In this document: in pieces, positions 9,803-18,057 of the stretch
Numbering within the stretch: position 1 is the stretch's first letter
Layout of the letters: each line of letters starts with the position of its first letter
Assembly: GCF_034259205.1 (NCBI RefSeq)
Contig: NZ_CP139487.1
Location: forward strand, 2,108,001 to 2,172,000
Direction of reading: 5' to 3'
DNA: 64,000 bases
From: Peredibacter starrii
GTDB taxonomy: Bacteria; Bdellovibrionota; Bacteriovoracia; Bacteriovoracales; Bacteriovoracaceae
Translations under genes and position numbers: made by a program
Notes under the pieces: generated by a model
The model's database searches: none
Told to the model about the DNA's origin: nothing
What the model saw: only the letters and a program-made list of their open reading frames with translations

Positions 9803-11437
9803 ATGATTAAATTTGTCGGGTTTCTTTTATTCATCATGAGCTTTTCCGCTATGGCCTTAGTGCCAGTGGAGGGTATTCTCATGGGTGAGGCCCAGACCGA
9901 TATTCAAACTGATCCGCTCCTGAACGTCTTCAGCGACATCTATGATAAAACCAAGCTCGGTGAAAATAAGAAGGTTAAGCTTTACCACAGTACCTTTGAA
10001 GGTGGTCAGCTATTGGTGGAAAGTTGTGGGTATCTGGCCCCTTCTCAGTACGCGACACCTTGGCAGGAAAAACAGGCCAAGCGCTCTGTGGCCGCGACAC
10101 TTCAGTACATCGGTATTGATACCAGCATTAAGGCCATTGGTGCCTATGCTAAGAAGATGGAAATCAGTGACAGTGAGTATAAGCGACTCACGAATAATCT
10201 TCTAAAAAACTATTGCTCAAAAAATATCACCATTTTTTCGTTACGAAATTTAGAGCAATCTTTTCAGCATTATTTTCAAAACCCTCGCATGGAAATGATT
10301 CCTTCAGTGGAATCTTCTCCCTTCGCCACCAATATGGTTAAGACCTCAACTGAAAAAGAAGCGGCGAGATCTCGTGAGTTCGATCAGGTCATTAAAAATT
10401 TTCGTGCTTTCTGCTCTTGGGGCGGAGAAGTCGAAGATTATCGAATGCTCACTCCTTACTTGAATAACCGTTACATCATGTCTTTTGTTTTTAAAAACAT
10501 GTCGGGTGTTCAGGACCAAATGGTTGGAAAAGAGCAAAAGATCAAACTTGTACCGGATGATTCAACCGTTCAAGTTGCCTGTACTGATCTCATCTGTCGT
10601 AAAGAGAATCTAACAACGTTTAGACAAAAGTTTCCTCTAAGTGTGGGCTCAACAGGAGTCTCTACCGATCTTGCTAAACTCTATTGTCATCACTTTAGAT
10701 TTCAAAATGAGCCTCAGGGTACAATCCCTGAAGTGAAGGCCTGGATCAAAGCCCAGGAAATTGAAGACCCTATTTTTGAAACATCTCAGTTTATTTCTCT
10801 TATGACTGGTATGCCGGATCTTTTCTTTGGCATTGATTCCTATCAGGACATGCCACTTCTTCTTCGGAGCAGTGTGGATGAGAGATGGAATCTATGGGCT
10901 AAACAAGTGTTAAATTCATTCTCAAAAGACATGCTCTATGAAGAGGCACTTAAAGTAAAAGTTGTGCCTCGTACTGATCGAGTCGCCCTTGCCACCAAAG
11001 GTTTTGAAGTTGATCTTTCAGTCACGATGGGTGAGATGGATCGCATGATGCAGGACCATGATAAGCTTGGTCTTACCTTTGAATTAAAGCTCACTAAAAA
11101 CTATATGCGCTCTCTCAAGACTAAATGGCATGCTCTCGCTCAGGAAGTAGATTTGGAAGGGCAGAAGAAGTTAAAAGAAGATGTGGCCCGCTACATCGAC
11201 ATACAGCTTCGCGACAAATCAAAATATTTTACCCAAAGAATGTGGAACGAAGACTTTTCACGCTTAGTTGCTGAAGAGCTGATTAACCAATCTCTGATTT
11301 ATCGTGGTCCTATCTTTGATTCTTATCAGGAAGAAGTCTTAAAAGTTCCTGTGAGATTCTCTTATGGGTTATTTGCATTGAGTTACTTGCGTTATAAGGC
11401 CGATGCAGCATCTGGCCGACTTAAACTAAATCTATAG
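9803..11437 (+). CDS. secreted protein of unknown function
   Basis: This 544-residue protein starts with a signal peptide (MIKFVGFLLFIMSFSAMA). I do not recognise a family. The mature part has a handful of cysteines, including a CTDLICRK segment near the middle, and no repeats, membrane helices or catalytic signature that I can identify. It is transcribed divergently from the TPR gene across a 52-bp gap, so the two may share regulation. No good ribosome site precedes the ATG. Confidence 0.7.
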   Translation: MIKFVGFLLFIMSFSAMALVPVEGILMGEAQTDIQTDPLLNVFSDIYDKTKLGENKKVKLYHSTFEGGQLLVESCGYLAPSQYATPWQEKQAKRSVAATLQYIGIDTSIKAIGAYAKKMEISDSEYKRLTNNLLKNYCSKNITIFSLRNLEQSFQHYFQNPRMEMIPSVESSPFATNMVKTSTEKEAARSREFDQVIKNFRAFCSWGGEVEDYRMLTPYLNNRYIMSFVFKNMSGVQDQMVGKEQKIKLVPDDSTVQVACTDLICRKENLTTFRQKFPLSVGSTGVSTDLAKLYCHHFRFQNEPQGTIPEVKAWIKAQEIEDPIFETSQFISLMTGMPDLFFGIDSYQDMPLLLRSSVDERWNLWAKQVLNSFSKDMLYEEALKVKVVPRTDRVALATKGFEVDLSVTMGEMDRMMQDHDKLGLTFELKLTKNYMRSLKTKWHALAQEVDLEGQKKLKEDVARYIDIQLRDKSKYFTQRMWNEDFSRLVAEELINQSLIYRGPIFDSYQEEVLKVPVRFSYGLFALSYLRYKADAASGRLKLNL

Positions 11438-11505
11438 ACACCTTTCAAATATCTTTTCTCTAAGGTACCCTTGACTTAATTTTAACCGCTCCCATCTTGT
11501 CAGAT

Positions 11506-12543
11506 ATGCCGAAGAAAAACTCTAAAACTGAAGTCACTCCTGAAATCATTGTAGATTCTAAGAATAAAAAGAATCTCAAAAAGAAAGATGATGTGATCGA
11601 AGTCAACATTGACGGTGATGAAGATTTTCTGGACCCGAAAGGGCCTTCGGAAGCTCTTGTCCCTAAAATGGTTGAGTCTCTTCCAGTTCTAAAAAAATCC
11701 ACCGATTTAAAAGTTCAGGATCCTCTGGCAGTTTATCTTAAAGAGATTGCCCGACATAAGCTTCTGACAATCGAAGAAGAGAAAGAACTTACTGCTGAAC
11801 TTTTGCGCACAGGTGATATTGAAGTCGCAAAGAAATTAGTTCTCGCGAATCTTCGTCTTGTGGTGAAGATCGCCCTTGAATACAAGAGTGCCTACAAAAA
11901 TGTGATGGACTTGATTCAAGAAGGGAACATCGGTTTGATGAAGGCGGTTTCTAAATACGATCCTAGTAAGGGAGCGAAGCTTTCTTATTACGCGAGCTGG
12001 TGGATTCGCTCTTATATTTTAAAATTCATTCTCGATAACTTCCGTCTTGTTAAAATCGGAACAACTCAAGAGCAGAAAAAACTTTTTTATAACCTCATGA
12101 GAGAAAAACAACGTCTCATGAATATGGGTATTAATCCGGACGTAAAACAACTTTCAGAAAATCTCGGAGTGTCTGAGAAGGCCGTGATTGAAATGGATCA
12201 GCGCCTTGGTTCTAGTGGCCAGGAAGTAAGTCTGGATAAACCCCTGGATAATGACGGGGGGAGTCAGACTCTTAGTGACCTCATTGGTGACGATGAAGAG
12301 GCCCTGGATAGTCGTCTGGCCGATCTCCAGAATTTAGAAATTCTCCGCGAGCAATTGGGTGAGTTCGTGAAGGGGCTCAAGCCTCGCGATCAGGAAATCT
12401 TTAAAAAACGGTTACTTAGCGAGATTCCCGAGAGTCTTCAGAGTATCGCCGATCAATACGGGGTTTCGAGAGAGAGAATTCGTCAGGTGGAAGAGCGACT
12501 GATCGAACAATTAAAGATTTACATGTCTGAATTTCTTAGATAA
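11506..12543 (+). CDS. rpoH: RNA polymerase sigma factor, RpoH-like
   Basis: This 345-residue sigma70-family protein has region 2 (LVVKIALEYK, DLIQEGNIGLMKAV, SYYASWWIRSYIL), an RpoH-box-like segment EQKKLFYNLMREKQRL typical of sigma-32 proteins, and a region 4 helix-turn-helix near the end (SLQSIADQYGVSRERIRQVE). RpoH directs heat-shock transcription. A charged, probably disordered N-terminal extension of about 60-70 residues precedes the conserved part. An in-frame TTG at 11497 is an alternative start; I prefer the ATG at 11506. Neither has a Shine-Dalgarno. TTGACT at 11471-11476 could be a -35 for a very short or leaderless transcript. Confidence 0.85.
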   Translation: MPKKNSKTEVTPEIIVDSKNKKNLKKKDDVIEVNIDGDEDFLDPKGPSEALVPKMVESLPVLKKSTDLKVQDPLAVYLKEIARHKLLTIEEEKELTAELLRTGDIEVAKKLVLANLRLVVKIALEYKSAYKNVMDLIQEGNIGLMKAVSKYDPSKGAKLSYYASWWIRSYILKFILDNFRLVKIGTTQEQKKLFYNLMREKQRLMNMGINPDVKQLSENLGVSEKAVIEMDQRLGSSGQEVSLDKPLDNDGGSQTLSDLIGDDEEALDSRLADLQNLEILREQLGEFVKGLKPRDQEIFKKRLLSEIPESLQSIADQYGVSRERIRQVEERLIEQLKIYMSEFLR

Positions 12544-12618
12544 AACCACATATAAGTTCATAATTTAACGAGGAAATGGAAGCAATCACGCCCATCCATT
12601 TGTACCTTGTACTTGGTT

Positions 12619-12633
12619 CCAACGTAAGGTTGG
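12619..12633 (+). promoter_or_regulatory. small hairpin in the rpsO leader
   Basis: CCAAC (12619-12623), loop GTAAG, then GTTGG (12629-12633) lie 24 nt before the rpsO start, just upstream of its AGGAG ribosome site. In many bacteria S15 represses its own translation by binding a structured leader. The hairpin position fits that role, but I cannot show S15 binding from sequence. Confidence 0.3.
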
Positions 12634-12657
12634 TGCTAGGGCATAGGAGAAAAGAAA

Positions 12658-12924
12658 ATGATTACAACAGCAAAAGCAGCAGAACTAGTAAAGAAGTTCG
12701 GTGGATCTGAGAAGAACACAGGTTCAGTAGAAGTTCAGGTAGCTCTTCTTACAGAGAGAATTAAAAACCTAACTCCGCACTTCGAGAAAAACAAAAAAGA
12801 CCACTCTGGTATGAGAGGTCTAATGAAGATGATCGGTCAACGCCGTTCACTTCTTAAGCACTTGAGCGCAACTGATGAAGCTCGTTATAACAAGCTCATC
12901 GCTGAGCTAGGTCTACGTAAGTAA
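12658..12924 (+). CDS. rpsO: 30S ribosomal protein S15
   Basis: This 88-residue protein is S15 over its full length, with GSVEVQVALLTERIKNLTPH followed by the conserved HSGMRGLMKMIGQRRSLLKHL segment. S15 binds 16S rRNA early in 30S assembly. It has a good AGGAGAA ribosome site. The order rpsO then pnp is common in bacteria. Here a strong terminator separates the two genes, so pnp probably relies partly on its own promoter or on read-through. Confidence 0.98.
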   Translation: MITTAKAAELVKKFGGSEKNTGSVEVQVALLTERIKNLTPHFEKNKKDHSGMRGLMKMIGQRRSLLKHLSATDEARYNKLIAELGLRK

Positions 12925-12930
12925 TAATGT

Positions 12931-12961
12931 GAAGAGGGGCCTGTGGCCCCTCTTCTTTTTT
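12931..12961 (+). terminator. rho-independent terminator after rpsO
   Basis: An 11-bp perfect stem, GAAGAGGGGCC (12931-12941) and GGCCCCTCTTC (12945-12955), has a 3-nt loop and is followed by a run of T. Confidence 0.92.
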
Positions 12962-12992
12962 GAAGGTGAGACGAGAGAGCTCGAGTATTTTA

Positions 12993-13037
12993 AGAGATAA
13001 ACAGTAAGTCGAAATTTTCCACTTCCTCTTTATCTCT
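12993..13037 (+). promoter_or_regulatory. long stem-loop in the pnp leader
   Basis: AGAGATAAA (12993-13001) pairs perfectly with TTTATCTCT (13029-13037) around a 27-nt loop, about 95 nt before the pnp start. In enterobacteria the pnp leader carries hairpins cut by RNase III that mediate autoregulation. The location invites the same idea here, as an inference only. Confidence 0.35.
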
Positions 13038-13131
13038 CAAACTCCCGACTCAAATCAATCCTTCCAGATAACATTAAAACAAAACATATAAAGGCATGAC
13101 CTTTGTCGTGCCCGATTTTTTAGGAGAACCT

Positions 13132-15255
13132 ATGTTGAATAACAAAAAAGAATTCAAGATGAATTACGGTGGTAAGGAAATCACCCTCGAGACTGGTCGT
13201 CTTGCTAAGCAAGCGGATGCTGCAATCCTCGCTTCATGCGAAGGCACGCAAGTTCTTGTGACTCTTACTTGCGCAAAAGAAGTAAATGATGGCCAAGACT
13301 TCTTCCCACTTCTTGTTGACTATAAAGAAAAATTCTACGCTGCCGGAAAATTCCTTGGCGGTTTCTTAAAGCGTGAAGGTCGTCCATCAAACGCAGAAAT
13401 TCTAATCATGCGTCTTATCGACCGTCCTCTTCGTCCGCTTTTCCCAGAAGGCTTCATGAACGAAACAATCCTTATGGCACAAGTTGTGTCTCAAGGTGCT
13501 GGTGATTCAGAAGTTCTAGCTGGTCTAGGAGCTGCAGCAGCTCTAGCGATCTCAGACGTTCCTTTCAATGGACCAATGGGTTACGCAAAAGTTGGTAAAG
13601 TTGATGGTAAACTTATCCTTAACCCAACGAAAGCTGAGTGGGACGCTGGTGCCCTTGGTCTTCTAGTTGCTGGTTCTGCAGAAGCAGTTCTTATGGTTGA
13701 AGGTGAGTCGAATGAAGTTTCAGAAGCAGAAATGCTTGAAGCGATCGTATTCGGTCACAACAACATTAAAGAATTCTGTAAGCTTCTTGATAAAATGACA
13801 AAAGAAGTAGGCGTGAAGAAGCGTGAGTTCACTCCTGTGACTCCAAACGCTGCTCTTATGACAGCTGCCATGAGCGAGTTCTCAACAGAAGCTCGTAAAG
13901 TTCTTTCAACTAACGTTAAGCAAGAGCGTTCAAATGCTACAAACGCTTTCCGTAAGCACATTAAAGAAGCTCTTAAAGCAAATCCTGCTAAATTTGGTCT
14001 AACTGAAGAAACAGATTTCGGTAAAGAAGCAGCTAAAGTTACTGACGAAGTTCTTTATAAAATGATGAGAGCTGACATTCTTAACGAGAACAAGCGTATC
14101 GCTGGCCGTGGTCTGGCAGTTGTTCGTGCAATTGAAACTGAAACTTCAGTTCTTAATTCAGTTCACGGTTCTGCACTTTTCACACGTGGTGAAACTCAAG
14201 TTCTTGCTGCCGTTACAATCGGTGGTAAAGAAGGCGAGCAGATGTATGACTCTATCCACGGTGTTGGTTATGATAAATTCTACCTTCACTACTCTATGCC
14301 ACCGTTCTCAGTTGGTGAGGCGAAAGGTTACAGAGGTGTTGGCCGTCGTGAAATCGGTCACGGTAACCTTGCTGAGCGCGCTCTTAAAAAAGCAATGCCT
14401 TCTCAAACAGAATTCCCATACACAGTACGTGTTGCCTGTGAAGTTCTAGAATCAAACGGTTCTTCTTCAATGGGTTCAGTATGTTCTGGTTCAATGGCGC
14501 TTATGGACGCTGGTGTTCCTCTTAAAGGACCGGTTGCTGGTGTGGCCATGGGTCTAATCAAAGAAGGCGACAAGTATAAGATCCTTACAGACATCCTTGG
14601 TGATGAAGATCACCTTGGTGATATGGACTTCAAACTTGCTGGTACAGCTGCTGGTATTACTGCAATTCAAATGGATATGAAAATTGCTGGTATCTCTGAG
14701 CAAATCTTCCGCGAAGCTCTTGCTCAAGCGAAAGAAGGCCGTACTCACATTCTTGGCGAGATGGCGAAAACTATCTCTACAAACCGTATTGGTTTCAAAG
14801 CCGGTGTTCCTCAAATCAAATCGTTCAAAATTGCTCCGGATAAAATCGGCGCTCTTATTGGACCTGGTGGTAAGAACATTAAAGCCCTTCAAGAAAACTT
14901 CAAAGTTACTATGGATGTTGCTGAAGACGGTACAGTTAAAGTTCTTGGTGTTGACGTTCAGAAGATCGATGAAGTTATCGCTCTTGCGGACATGCAACTT
15001 AACGGTCCTAAGATCGGTGCGATCTACAAAGGTACTGTTGTTACAATCAAAGAATACGGCGCATTCGTTGATATCGTTCCTGGACTTGCTGGTCTTGTGC
15101 ACGTTTCAGAAATCGCTGATGAGCGCGTGAATGATCCGAATGATTACCTAACTGAAGGTCAACTTCTAGATGTTAAAGTTCTTGAAGTAGATCGTTTTGG
15201 CAAAATCAAGCTTTCTGCTAAAGCAGTAGCTCCGGTTGCTAAAAAAGCGAAGTAA
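13132..15255 (+). CDS. pnp: polyribonucleotide nucleotidyltransferase (PNPase)
   Basis: This 707-residue PNPase has two RNase PH domains separated by a helical linker, then a KH domain (IAPDKIGALIGPGGKNIKAL) and a C-terminal S1 domain (GAIYKGTVVTIKEYGAFVDI). It degrades RNA 3' to 5' phosphorolytically and is a core exoribonuclease of the degradosome. I start it at the ATG at 13132, which has TAGGAGAACC just upstream, rather than at an in-frame ATG 36 bp earlier with no ribosome site. The dut gene follows after 2 bp. Confidence 0.97.
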   Translation: MLNNKKEFKMNYGGKEITLETGRLAKQADAAILASCEGTQVLVTLTCAKEVNDGQDFFPLLVDYKEKFYAAGKFLGGFLKREGRPSNAEILIMRLIDRPLRPLFPEGFMNETILMAQVVSQGAGDSEVLAGLGAAAALAISDVPFNGPMGYAKVGKVDGKLILNPTKAEWDAGALGLLVAGSAEAVLMVEGESNEVSEAEMLEAIVFGHNNIKEFCKLLDKMTKEVGVKKREFTPVTPNAALMTAAMSEFSTEARKVLSTNVKQERSNATNAFRKHIKEALKANPAKFGLTEETDFGKEAAKVTDEVLYKMMRADILNENKRIAGRGLAVVRAIETETSVLNSVHGSALFTRGETQVLAAVTIGGKEGEQMYDSIHGVGYDKFYLHYSMPPFSVGEAKGYRGVGRREIGHGNLAERALKKAMPSQTEFPYTVRVACEVLESNGSSSMGSVCSGSMALMDAGVPLKGPVAGVAMGLIKEGDKYKILTDILGDEDHLGDMDFKLAGTAAGITAIQMDMKIAGISEQIFREALAQAKEGRTHILGEMAKTISTNRIGFKAGVPQIKSFKIAPDKIGALIGPGGKNIKALQENFKVTMDVAEDGTVKVLGVDVQKIDEVIALADMQLNGPKIGAIYKGTVVTIKEYGAFVDIVPGLAGLVHVSEIADERVNDPNDYLTEGQLLDVKVLEVDRFGKIKLSAKAVAPVAKKAK

Positions 15256-15257
15256 TA

Positions 15258-15716
15258 ATGACGATCGAAGTGAAAGTAAAAACCCTAGATCATTACGACT
15301 CTAGCTTTGAACTTCCATTTTACGCCACTGAGGGTGCTGCTGGGGCCGATGTACGCGCCAGCATCCCTGAAAAAAAGTCTATTTCGATTAAACCAGGGGA
15401 ACGAGTTCTCGTTCCCACTGGTCTTTCGATGGAAATTCCATTTGGCTATGAAGTTCAAGTGCGTCCTCGCTCTGGTCTTTCGCTAAAATCTCCTCTGATG
15501 ATCGTAAACGCTCCCGGCACAATTGATTGTGACTACCGTGGGGAAGTTTGCATTATCGTCGGAAATTTCGGGAAGGAAGACTATGTAGTTGAGCACGGTC
15601 TTCGTATCGCTCAGTTAGTGATTGCTCCTGTCATTCAGGCAAAGTATTCGGTTACGACTACATTGAATGAAACTCAGAGGGGAGCAGGTGGCTTCGGCTC
15701 TACCGGCACTAGATAA
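15258..15716 (+). CDS. dut: dUTP diphosphatase
   Basis: This 152-residue trimeric-type dUTPase has all five motifs: GAAGADVRA (motif 1), RPRSGLSLK (2), APGTIDCDYRGEV (3, with the catalytic Asp), GLRIAQLVI (4) and RGAGGFGSTG (5, the flexible C-terminal P-loop-like arm). It hydrolyses dUTP to dUMP, keeping uracil out of DNA and feeding thymidylate synthesis. It begins 2 bp after the pnp stop codon, so it is surely co-transcribed with pnp. Confidence 0.97.
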   Translation: MTIEVKVKTLDHYDSSFELPFYATEGAAGADVRASIPEKKSISIKPGERVLVPTGLSMEIPFGYEVQVRPRSGLSLKSPLMIVNAPGTIDCDYRGEVCIIVGNFGKEDYVVEHGLRIAQLVIAPVIQAKYSVTTTLNETQRGAGGFGSTGTR

Positions 15717-15735
15717 CTCTTACAAAGGATGTATC

Positions 15736-16017
15736 ATGGAATTGAAAGTTCCTTACGCTCAGATTACAGATAAGAAACAAGGCTATGAAGAGGCCAAAAA
15801 GCTTATTCCTGAAGTGATTGCAAAATTTGGTGTGGCTGCAGACGTTCATAATGATGACGCCACTTCAACACTAAAGGCCAAGGGCTCTGGATTCGAAGCA
15901 AAAATCGAATTTAAGGATTCTGAAGCAGTTGTTAACGTTGACCTAGGTTTCCTTCTTAAGCCTTTCAAAGGCAAGATTTTGGAAACTATTGAAAAGCAGA
16001 TTAAGAAAGTTGTATGA
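15736..16017 (+). CDS. small polyhydroxyalkanoic acid system-like protein
   Basis: This 93-residue protein starts at the ATG at 15736, preceded by AAAGGATG; an earlier in-frame ATG inside dut is unlikely. The pattern of a short helical N-terminus, then alternating strands (TLKAKGSGFEAKIEFKD, AVVNVDLGFLL) and a C-terminal helix after KPFKGK matches the PHA_gran_rgn family of small proteins, some of which are encoded near PHA synthesis genes. No PHA synthase is in this window, although a PHB-depolymerase-like esterase lies at 57.9 kb. It overlaps the ferredoxin start by 4 bp (ATGA). Confidence 0.6.
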   Translation: MELKVPYAQITDKKQGYEEAKKLIPEVIAKFGVAADVHNDDATSTLKAKGSGFEAKIEFKDSEAVVNVDLGFLLKPFKGKILETIEKQIKKVV

Positions 16018-16583
16018 GCGATTATAAATGTACTTTATGGCCGTCAGGAGAAATCCTGGAGCTTAACGGTGAGGACACACTCCTTAACCAGCTTAAGAAG
16101 GCCGGCAAAAAAATTAAGTCCAGCTGCGGAGGCTGTGCTACTTGTTCGGACTGCACCATTATCGTGAAGTCTGGCGAGATGAATCTTACGCCGCAAACTT
16201 TTGAAGAACTACGTCTCTTAGGAAACGTCTTCCATATCACTAAAGAAAGGCTCTCATGCCAAACGAAAGTGACTGGAGATGTGACTTTGGATATCTCCGC
16301 ACACGAGAAAAACACATTTACTGGTAAAAACGAGAAGGTAACAGTGCCAAAAAGCACCACAACTCGCCTGAAAAAGCGCGAAGACATCGAAAAAGAAGCT
16401 ATTGAAAGTAAGGAAAAAAACCAAGATAAACCGTCAGACACTTGGTATCGTCATTGGGAAAAAGAAGAAGGTGCGGACGCGGCCGGCTCCGGTGCGAGCA
16501 ACAAGCCTAAAAAGCTTGGAGGCAACAAACGTGTGAAGCCTTTCAACTTCAATGACACTGATAAAGAAGAAAACGATAAATAG
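16014..16583 (+). CDS. 2Fe-2S ferredoxin with charged C-terminal extension
   Basis: This 189-residue protein has an N-terminal 2Fe-2S ferredoxin domain of about 95 residues. Likely cluster ligands are Cys38, Cys44 and Cys47 in SSCGGCATCSDC and Cys82 in LSCQTK; Cys41 is an extra cysteine in the loop. The domain is followed by about 90 residues of Lys/Glu-rich, probably disordered sequence that ordinary ferredoxins lack. It is translationally coupled to the upstream small gene. It probably carries electrons in the cytoplasm, with an unknown partner. Confidence 0.88.
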   Translation: MSDYKCTLWPSGEILELNGEDTLLNQLKKAGKKIKSSCGGCATCSDCTIIVKSGEMNLTPQTFEELRLLGNVFHITKERLSCQTKVTGDVTLDISAHEKNTFTGKNEKVTVPKSTTTRLKKREDIEKEAIESKEKNQDKPSDTWYRHWEKEEGADAAGSGASNKPKKLGGNKRVKPFNFNDTDKEENDK

Positions 16584-16609
16584 CCCAACCCTTTTTAAGG
16601 AGTCAACGC

Positions 16610-18001
16610 ATGTCACAAGCCGCCGCAGCTGCATCGGTTGAAGCAGTAGACAACAAATTCCCATCTCAGATTAAGTACATCGTAGGTAACGAGGCCTGCG
16701 AACGTTACTCATATTACGGGATGAGATCAATTCTCACAGTATTCATGATTCAAGTTCTTCTTATGCAAGAAGCTGAAGCAACATCAACATACCACTTGTT
16801 CGCAGGTGCTTGTTATTTGTTCCCACTTCTTGGTGCTTTCATCTCAGATAGAATTTGGGGTAAGTACAAGACGATTCTTTATCTTTCACTTGTATACTGT
16901 GCTGGTCACGCTGTACTTGCTGTTTGGGAAAACAAAATGGGTCTTTACTGGGGTCTAGGGCTTATCGCTCTGGGTTCTGGTGGTATTAAGCCATGTGTAT
17001 CTGCTCACGTAGGTGACCAGTTCAAGGCGAACCAACAACACCTTCTTAAGAAAGTTTACGAGTTGTTCTACTTCATGATCAACTTCGGTTCATTCTTCTC
17101 AACAATCCTAACTCCATGGACACTTAAAGCTTACGGTCCTTCTGTTGCTTTCGGTATTCCAGGTGTTCTTATGGCAATCGCGACTTTCATCTTCTGGATG
17201 GGCCGTAACGAATTCGTTCACGTTCCACCTTCGAAGTCAGATGGTCACGGTCTTGTGAACGTAATCTCTTCAGCGTTCAAGTTTTCATCATCTCGTAAAG
17301 CTGGTGAATCATTCCTTGATGGCGCTCTTAAAGAGCACTCAAAAGAGCAGGTTGAGGCAGTTAAAGCGGTATTCGATATCGCTAAACTTTTCGCTTCAAT
17401 CACAATCTTCTGGGCCCTATTCGATCAACACGGTTCTTCTTGGGTAATCCAAGCTATGAACATGAACCTTAATTTCATGGGTATGGAATTCGAAGCTTCT
17501 CAAATTGCTGCTTGGAACCCAATCATGGTTATGGCCCTTATTCCACTTTTCTCAATGGTGGTTTACCCAGTCCTTGATAAAGTAGGGATCACATCTACGC
17601 CAATTAAGCGTATGACTCTTGGTATGTTCGTTGCTGCAGTTTCTTTCGCCCTTATCGGCGGTCTACAAATGTGGATGGATTCTTCAGCTGATAAGATCAA
17701 CGTTATGTGGCAGTTCTTCCCGTACCTAGTAATCACTATGGCGGAAGTAATGATTTCAATCACTGGTCTAGAGTTCGCTTATACTCAAGCTCCGCGTGCA
17801 ATGAAATCGTCAATCATGTCGATCTGGTTGTTAACTGTATTCTTCGGTAACTTGATTACTGCTTACGTTTCAAAAGTTAACTTCTTCCCAATCGCTTCTA
17901 CTGGATACTTCATGTTCTTCGCTGTTCTTATGGCGATTTTCGCAGGTATCTTCTGGTACATGGGTACTCAGTACAAAGTTAAAAACTACATGGAAAAATA
18001 A
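16610..18001 (+). CDS. POT-family proton-dependent peptide transporter
   Basis: This 463-residue membrane protein has about 12-14 predicted helices. The conserved POT signature NEACERYSYYGMR lies near residues 26-38 (the ExxER-type proton/peptide motif), followed by GAFISDRIWGKYKT and the GSGGIKPCVSAHVGDQF segment of the PTR2 family. It imports di- and tripeptides with protons across the inner membrane. The ribosome site is AAGGAG. Peptide uptake fits well with the many exported peptidases encoded further right. It ends at a strong bidirectional terminator. Confidence 0.93.
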   Translation: MSQAAAAASVEAVDNKFPSQIKYIVGNEACERYSYYGMRSILTVFMIQVLLMQEAEATSTYHLFAGACYLFPLLGAFISDRIWGKYKTILYLSLVYCAGHAVLAVWENKMGLYWGLGLIALGSGGIKPCVSAHVGDQFKANQQHLLKKVYELFYFMINFGSFFSTILTPWTLKAYGPSVAFGIPGVLMAIATFIFWMGRNEFVHVPPSKSDGHGLVNVISSAFKFSSSRKAGESFLDGALKEHSKEQVEAVKAVFDIAKLFASITIFWALFDQHGSSWVIQAMNMNLNFMGMEFEASQIAAWNPIMVMALIPLFSMVVYPVLDKVGITSTPIKRMTLGMFVAAVSFALIGGLQMWMDSSADKINVMWQFFPYLVITMAEVMISITGLEFAYTQAPRAMKSSIMSIWLLTVFFGNLITAYVSKVNFFPIASTGYFMFFAVLMAIFAGIFWYMGTQYKVKNYMEK

Positions 18002-18030
18002 TCTGTTCGAAAGAATGGTTTAAAATGGAA

Positions 18031-18057
18031 GGCCCCTCGGAAGAGGGGCCTTTTTTT
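18031..18057. terminator. bidirectional terminator between the POT transporter and the lipoprotein gene
   Basis: GGCCCCTC (18031-18038), loop GGAA, then GAGGGGCC (18043-18050) and seven T. The T run contains the stop codon of the convergent gene. The A-rich stretch on the other side is weak, so it works best for the plus strand. Confidence 0.85.

Noticed and set aside
14554-15102. Minus-strand frame of 182 codons inside pnp
   Set aside because: It is the antisense shadow of the KH/S1 part of pnp, with no ribosome site and a composition unlike the neighbours.
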